From positions 1 through 25,204 of IMG/VR virus record IMGVR_UViG_3300034101_002454: a stretch of DNA of 25,204 nt; one strand, given 5' to 3'. Shown one piece after another: positions 21,662 through 25,204 of this stretch; the stretch's first letter is position 1, and every line of letters begins with the position of its first letter. The notes beneath the pieces were generated by a model that had not been told where the DNA came from, ran no database searches, and was given only the letters and a program-made list of their open reading frames with translations. The position numbers were made by a program, and so were the translations under genes. This DNA is from a virus.

Positions 21662-23023
21662 TTAATTTGTTCTTACAACAACAAAATTGTATCTAATACC
21701 ATTAGGTCCTGTTATATAAACATCATCATAACTTCCATCATAACTTGATATTGTACCAATACCATCATGTTCAACAATATCTTCAGCGACTCCTCTAACA
21801 TTAACAAAATATTTGATTCTATCATCCTCACCCATACCTCTTAACCAATCAACAGGGTCTTTCATAGCTCTTCTAACATTTTGACTTACTTTTTCTTCAA
21901 TCATTTCCTCTGTTGGTTCATCATTAGGTTCAATACTATCCAATTCGTTTTGTAATTCTTCTATTTGTTGTTCCAAGTCAGTAATTTCATCTTCCTCTTG
22001 TGTATTTTCTAATTGTTCTTGTAAATCACTTATTTGATTCTCTAAAACTTCTTTTCTTTCCTCTTCTTCATCAGTTAATTCATAATCATCTTGTCTAAAA
22101 TAACTTTCTGGACTTTCTCTTATATCGTTATCATAGAACTCCTCAATATATTCCCTAATACTATTTTCATCAAGGTTGCTCTCTATTAAATGTTGACTTA
22201 TACCATCCAATCCAATATCATCCAATAATGTTTCTGTATTTTCAATTGCAGCTTCATACATATCATCATAAGTTCCAACCATATATTCTTGATTTCTCAA
22301 TCCAATAACTTCAAAATTGTATAATGTTCCATAAGATTTATAATTTGTTGGAATTATATAATATACATCAGCATAGTTCTCTTGTAATTCTTCTATTTCA
22401 TCTTCTATTCTATCTATTTCTTCATACAATTCATCTCTTTCTTCAGAATCTGATTCTAATCCTACTCCTTGTTGAGTAAGCTCTTCTATTCTTTCTAGTT
22501 TATTATTTATTAATTCTTTGGTTTCATTATCCATTTCATCTAGTTTACCCTCACTAACTAAATGGTCAAATAAAGCATTTGCTGCCAATCCTTCTTCATC
22601 AATGCTTGGATTGGTCAAATCCCAATCACCATCTTCTCTTCTTGATTCAGCCCCAGCCAATTTCTTTAATTCAGCTTCTCTAGTTCTTTTAGCTTCAATT
22701 GGTGAGCCATAATCCGAGATGTATCCCTTAACTTGAACTCCCTCAACACTAGAAATATTTGTATCCCTTATATCCAAATTCCCATCAATATAAGCAATAT
22801 TACCCAATGTTTTAATTGGTTTACCACTTAAATTTAAATTACCAGTAACATATAATTTTTTACCTTCAAAGAATTTTGGTTTTAAAGCCGCATTTGAATA
22901 AGATGCCAATTCCAATATATTCAATAGTTCTTCTGGACTTATTTTATAATATTCCTCTTCTTGTTCTTTTATAACTTTAATCAAGTGTTTAAACTGACCT
23001 TGACTTAATATAATTTTTCTCAT
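21662..23023 (-). CDS. Coiled-coil and LRR-like protein with targeting-like N-terminus
   Basis: 453 residues. It opens MRKIILSQGQFKHLIKVIKE before Gln21, ending in I-K-E like the other candidate head-targeting segments. Residues 57-105 hold two or three leucine-rich repeats of the GNLNLSGKPIKTL and GNLDIRDTNISSV kind. Long glutamate-rich coiled coils lie at about 180-225 (EERDELYEEIDRIEDEIEEL) and 320-375 (EEERKEVLENQISDLQEQLE). A beta-rich C-terminal domain (about 390-453) ends FVVVRTN. Acidic overall. Its operon context is a single gene, with a divergent + gene 93 bases away. It may be an internal head or scaffold-like protein; function unknown. Confidence 0.65.
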   Translation of the reverse strand: MRKIILSQGQFKHLIKVIKEQEEEYYKISPEELLNILELASYSNAALKPKFFEGKKLYVTGNLNLSGKPIKTLGNIAYIDGNLDIRDTNISSVEGVQVKGYISDYGSPIEAKRTREAELKKLAGAESRREDGDWDLTNPSIDEEGLAANALFDHLVSEGKLDEMDNETKELINNKLERIEELTQQGVGLESDSEERDELYEEIDRIEDEIEELQENYADVYYIIPTNYKSYGTLYNFEVIGLRNQEYMVGTYDDMYEAAIENTETLLDDIGLDGISQHLIESNLDENSIREYIEEFYDNDIRESPESYFRQDDYELTDEEEERKEVLENQISDLQEQLENTQEEDEITDLEQQIEELQNELDSIEPNDEPTEEMIEEKVSQNVRRAMKDPVDWLRGMGEDDRIKYFVNVRGVAEDIVEHDGIGTISSYDGSYDDVYITGPNGIRYNFVVVRTN

Positions 23024-23078
23024 ATTAATATATATTCAATTATTATTTACATAATATAAATAGTTTAGATATTTATTA

Positions 23079-23093
23079 ATGAATTATATTCAT
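23079..23093. repeat. Small palindrome in divergent promoter region
   Basis: ATGAAT-TAT-ATTCAT forms a perfect 6+3+6 inverted repeat, 24 bases before the plus-strand start at 23117. The gap also holds TATAAATA (23055-23062, plus strand). In A/T-rich DNA this may be chance. Confidence 0.3.
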
Positions 23094-23116
23094 AAAAAAA
23101 ATAAAACTACTATCCA

Positions 23117-23260
23117 ATGGCGTGTGGCTGCAAAAACAAACAACCTCAACAACCTGCCCCTTCAACTTCAACTCCTGTAACACAAACTACTAATCAAACA
23201 AACAACAACATTCAGGAGTCTATCAAAAAAGTTGTAGAAAAATACTACACAAAAAAGTAA
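23117..23260 (+). CDS. Tiny MACGC-start protein
   Basis: 47 residues, MACGCKNKQPQQPAPSTSTP and then a Gln/Thr/Asn-rich stretch ending in a helical, basic tail (IQESIKKVVEKYYTKK). Cys3 and Cys5 follow Met-Ala directly, with no hydrophobic leader, so it is not a lipoprotein. They may bind a metal or form a disulfide. It has its own terminator (23288-23313). No function is known to me. Similar Cys-x-Cys-start peptides seem to recur in phage sequence, which I cite only from memory. Confidence 0.6.
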   Translation: MACGCKNKQPQQPAPSTSTPVTQTTNQTNNNIQESIKKVVEKYYTKK

Positions 23261-23287
23261 GATTTTATTTGGGGAGATTTAATTTAG

Positions 23288-23313
23288 AAGGGGACTATAT
23301 GTCCCTTTTTTTA
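23288..23313 (+). terminator. Terminator after the MACGC gene
   Basis: An 8-bp stem (AAGGGGAC/GTCCCTTT, one G-U pair) with a 5-base loop precedes a T run on the plus strand. The 23261-23364 gap otherwise holds only A/T-rich sequence with TATAAATT, a possible promoter for the next gene. Confidence 0.8.
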
Positions 23314-23364
23314 TTTAACTATTTAATGTATGATTTTTTTTACATATAAATTTAATAAAAAATT

Positions 23365-24189
23365 ATGAAATACATTAATACATTATCAAAAGAGGGGTTG
23401 GTTAATCTCTTTGCGGATTATATAATAAAAAATATTAATCCAATCCATAAATCACGTTTCCAAGTTATTGATTTTAAATCCTTTTTGGTTGTTTATGGTT
23501 CAACATCATCCGATGTTGTTATAGACTTAAATAAACTCAGAGATGAATTCATTGAAGAAAACAAAAAACTATTTGATTTTCTAAATCTAAAAAGTCTCAG
23601 TATCATTGACTTAATTGACTATAGAGAACCAATTAGTCCAAATCAATATTATTTCACATATTATAAAAGTGATAGACCAATATATCACAAAGAAGTCATT
23701 AAAGAAGTTAATAGACAAACAAGTGAATATAACAAAGAGTTTTTAAATAACATCAATTATACAAACAAACTTGAACTTGAATTCTATTCTCCATTCTTAC
23801 CTGACAAGTTGAATACCTTTAATTCAACAAACTTTATGTCTGTCTCTTCATCATTCCCTTATGGTTATAGTCTAAATCTTGGTAGGAGAGAGTTTTATTA
23901 TGGTGAGTATGTCTGTAATCATCTTTTCGATATTTTGGTCACAGATGAGATATTATTCAAATACACAACCGATGTGGTTGATGATGATTTAAATATTGAT
24001 GTTATTTGTGATTCAATTTATTCACATAAAGATATTAAATCATTGGTGTTGGATGTATTCGATTTTAATTTAAATAAATTTTCAAACGAATACTTAAATG
24101 AATTTAATATTGATAGTGATATAAAAAACCAACTAGATTCAAAACCTTGGTTGGTTAAAGATAGAATAAAAGATTTGATATTATTTTAA
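23365..24189 (+). CDS. Unknown 274-residue phage protein
   Basis: Begins MKYINTLSKEGLVNLFADYI. Mixed alpha/beta, rich in Asp, Asn and Tyr, with no signal peptide, membrane helix or known catalytic motif that I can see. The central segment SSSFPYGYSLNLGRREFYYGEYVCNHLFDI, in parts SSSFPYGYSLNLG and RREFYYGEYVCNH, is the most distinctive. It lies between terminators on both sides, so it is a one-gene unit. Confidence 0.65.
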   Translation: MKYINTLSKEGLVNLFADYIIKNINPIHKSRFQVIDFKSFLVVYGSTSSDVVIDLNKLRDEFIEENKKLFDFLNLKSLSIIDLIDYREPISPNQYYFTYYKSDRPIYHKEVIKEVNRQTSEYNKEFLNNINYTNKLELEFYSPFLPDKLNTFNSTNFMSVSSSFPYGYSLNLGRREFYYGEYVCNHLFDILVTDEILFKYTTDVVDDDLNIDVICDSIYSHKDIKSLVLDVFDFNLNKFSNEYLNEFNIDSDIKNQLDSKPWLVKDRIKDLILF

Positions 24190-24192
24190 ATG

Positions 24193-24224
24193 AAAATGTC
24201 CCCTATATTTGGGGACATTTTTTA
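24193..24224. terminator. Bidirectional terminator between convergent genes
   Basis: A perfect 11-bp stem (AAAATGTCCCC/GGGGACATTTT) with a 7-base loop separates the plus gene ending at 24189 and the minus gene ending at 24225. T-rich sequence follows on both strands, longer on the plus strand. Confidence 0.9.
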
Positions 24225-24521
24225 TTACAAAATAAATTTTTTGATTATTTCCAATCCTTCATTCAATTCATTGAAATCAACTTCTGGTGCAAATAACATT
24301 GGTATTGGTTCATCACTTTCACTCTCATCCACCAACATAAATGCTGGAACATAATCTTTTCCTGTTATTTCAACAAACATATCAAATTCATCCGAGTATT
24401 CATTTATATCCCTATCATAGAATTCAATGTTATTTTCTTTTAACATATCTTTGAAGTCTGTACAATGGGGACATCCCTTCATCGTATATAATATGACTAA
24501 CTTATTATCCATTGATGACAT
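24225..24521 (-). CDS. Glutaredoxin-like protein
   Basis: 98 residues. The active site MKGCPHC (C17, C20) follows the first beta strand, and the cis-proline is in YVPA (P59). This is the thioredoxin fold with a CPxC-type glutaredoxin site. It would reduce disulfides, possibly those of a phage or host ribonucleotide reductase. The last third has an acidic loop (DESESDEP) and a helix. It overlaps the thioredoxin gene by 17 bp (8 bp if the ATG at 24512 is used), so the two are co-translated. Confidence 0.88.
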   Translation of the reverse strand: MSSMDNKLVILYTMKGCPHCTDFKDMLKENNIEFYDRDINEYSDEFDMFVEITGKDYVPAFMLVDESESDEPIPMLFAPEVDFNELNEGLEIIKKFIL

Positions 24522-24813
24522 TGTTGATTATTGATTTTAATTCATTCTCAGATAACATACCAGGTTTTGAAAACATTTCAACACCATTACTGAATAGTTT
24601 AGTTGTTGGTACAGCTCTAATACCCAATTGAATGGCATATTCACCATCTTGTTCAACATCCATTATATACATAGGTATATTGGCTGACTCAGATACTTTC
24701 CCAAAAGTGGGTTTATATATCTTACACGGGCCGCACCACGGGGCAGTCCAAGCTACCATAACTGTCTCCCCACCTTCAATTTTTGATTTTAATTCTTCTC
24801 CTGTAATTTCCAT
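24505..24813 (-). CDS. Thioredoxin
   Basis: 102 residues. Contains WTAPWCGPC (C27, C30) and the cis-proline in AVPT (P69), with strands VMVAW and MYIMDVEQD as in canonical thioredoxin. It lies between an unknown 104-residue gene and the glutaredoxin-like gene. Phage thioredoxins supply electrons to ribonucleotide reductase (T4 NrdC) or help replication proteins. Family call sure; partner not known here. Confidence 0.93.
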   Translation of the reverse strand: MEITGEELKSKIEGGETVMVAWTAPWCGPCKIYKPTFGKVSESANIPMYIMDVEQDGEYAIQLGIRAVPTTKLFSNGVEMFSKPGMLSENELKSIINNVING

Positions 24814-24814
24814 T

Positions 24815-25129
24815 TTATTTGTTAAGTTTTATTAAATTATGTAATGTAAACTCCGCAACATTCAATCTATCTGTTGTGGTAAAAATAAATATATCAATAC
24901 CTTCTTCTATGTAAATAAGAATTCCACTTGGGTCATATTCAACCAATTTTTCAAATTCAACTATTTTATTATCAATAACCTTCTTATTGGTAAATATTAA
25001 ATAAGATTTACTTAAAAATTTATCCAAGTTTTCTTTGGATATATTTTCATTTTTTATATATAAAGAAGATGGTATTTGTTTGTATCGTTCTTTAAAAATG
25101 TCTTGTATTTTAGAATGGTGTTTCATCAA
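24815..25129 (-). CDS. Unknown 104-residue phage protein
   Basis: Begins MMKHHSKIQDIFKERYKQIP. The N-terminus is helical and basic; the rest alternates strands and helices (GILIYIEEGIDIFIFTTTDRLN). No family recognised. It sits one base before the thioredoxin gene in the same operon and overlaps the upstream partial gene by 20 bp. A second Met lies directly after the first. Confidence 0.6.
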   Translation of the reverse strand: MMKHHSKIQDIFKERYKQIPSSLYIKNENISKENLDKFLSKSYLIFTNKKVIDNKIVEFEKLVEYDPSGILIYIEEGIDIFIFTTTDRLNVAEFTLHNLIKLNK

Positions 25130-25204
25130 TTTCTAATGTTGGTAATTTTGTTCCTTTAATATCATAAATTTCTCTATTAGAGAAATATAAGGCTTTATTA
25201 ATTG
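25110..25204 (-). CDS. C-terminal end of an unknown protein, cut by window edge
   Basis: An open frame enters from the right edge and ends at a TAA (25110-25112). The visible end reads NKALYFSNREIYDIKGTKL then PTLEIDETPF. It overlaps the next gene by 20 bp, the same kind of overlap used elsewhere in this phage. Another open frame also spans part of this stretch, so the choice is moderately certain. Confidence 0.5.
   Translation of the reverse strand, partial: INKALYFSNREIYDIKGTKLPTLEIDETPF

Overview
The window looks like a gene-dense, AT-rich stretch of a large lytic phage (probably T4-like, with a contractile tail) that infects a Bacteroidota host. This is inferred from gene content. There are no housekeeping operons. 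Gaps between genes are short and ATGA stop/start overlaps are common. Typical phage genes are present: a DUF3310 protein, a GIY-YIG homing endonuclease, tandem cytosine methyltransferases, a Nudix hydrolase, a thioredoxin/glutaredoxin pair and a DUF6011-type zinc-ribbon protein. The host is inferred from a Bacteroidota-style TonB-dependent receptor with a carboxypeptidase-D-like N-terminal domain, and from A-rich, mostly Shine-Dalgarno-poor start regions. No head, tail or replication hallmark gene lies in this window, so the T4-like label rests on indirect evidence.

Layout. (1) 1-2956: the start of an unknown gene and a complete outer-membrane TonB-dependent receptor, both minus strand. (2) 9571-3036, minus: a coupled operon with three tandem copies of a PcfJ-like module (two fused in one 1126-residue protein), a leucine-rich-repeat-like protein and a protein-kinase-like protein. 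(3) 10108-9668: a Dps-like protein. (4) 12866-10220, minus: two groups of small genes, including SmpB, a DUF6011-type protein and a tiny lipoprotein. Each group is headed by a copy of the same 39-bp element. (5) 13420/13447: divergent Nudix and DUF192 genes. (6) 16586-13797: a DHH phosphoesterase-like protein and a pretoxin-like helical protein. (7) 20882-16641, minus: a DNA-modification cluster with three cytosine-C5 methyltransferases, a HAD phosphatase-like protein, a GIY-YIG endonuclease, a severed methyltransferase start, and DUF3310. (8) 23023-20925: two phage proteins. (9) 23117-24189, plus: two genes. (10) 25204-24225, minus: a redox pair and unknown genes.

The main system-level observation is a group of otherwise unrelated proteins: the kinase-like, LRR-like, PcfJ-like, Dps-like, DHH, pretoxin-like and 453-residue coiled-coil proteins. 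Each begins with a short charged or amphipathic segment ending in (L/I/V)-x-E followed by Q, N, S, G or A. This is the pattern of T4 capsid-targeting propeptides cut by the prohead protease. Two of the segments are almost identical at DNA level while the rest of the genes are unrelated. I propose that the window encodes a set of proteins packaged in the phage head and injected with the DNA. The second notable observation is a GIY-YIG endonuclease sitting exactly in the start of a methyltransferase gene. It leaves a nine-codon stump upstream and a methyltransferase with a new start downstream.

No stretch longer than 300 bases lacks a gene. The larger gaps (9572-9667, 10109-10219, 12024-12164, 12339-12446, 12867-13033, 23024-23116, 23261-23364) hold the terminators, repeats and promoter-like elements listed below.
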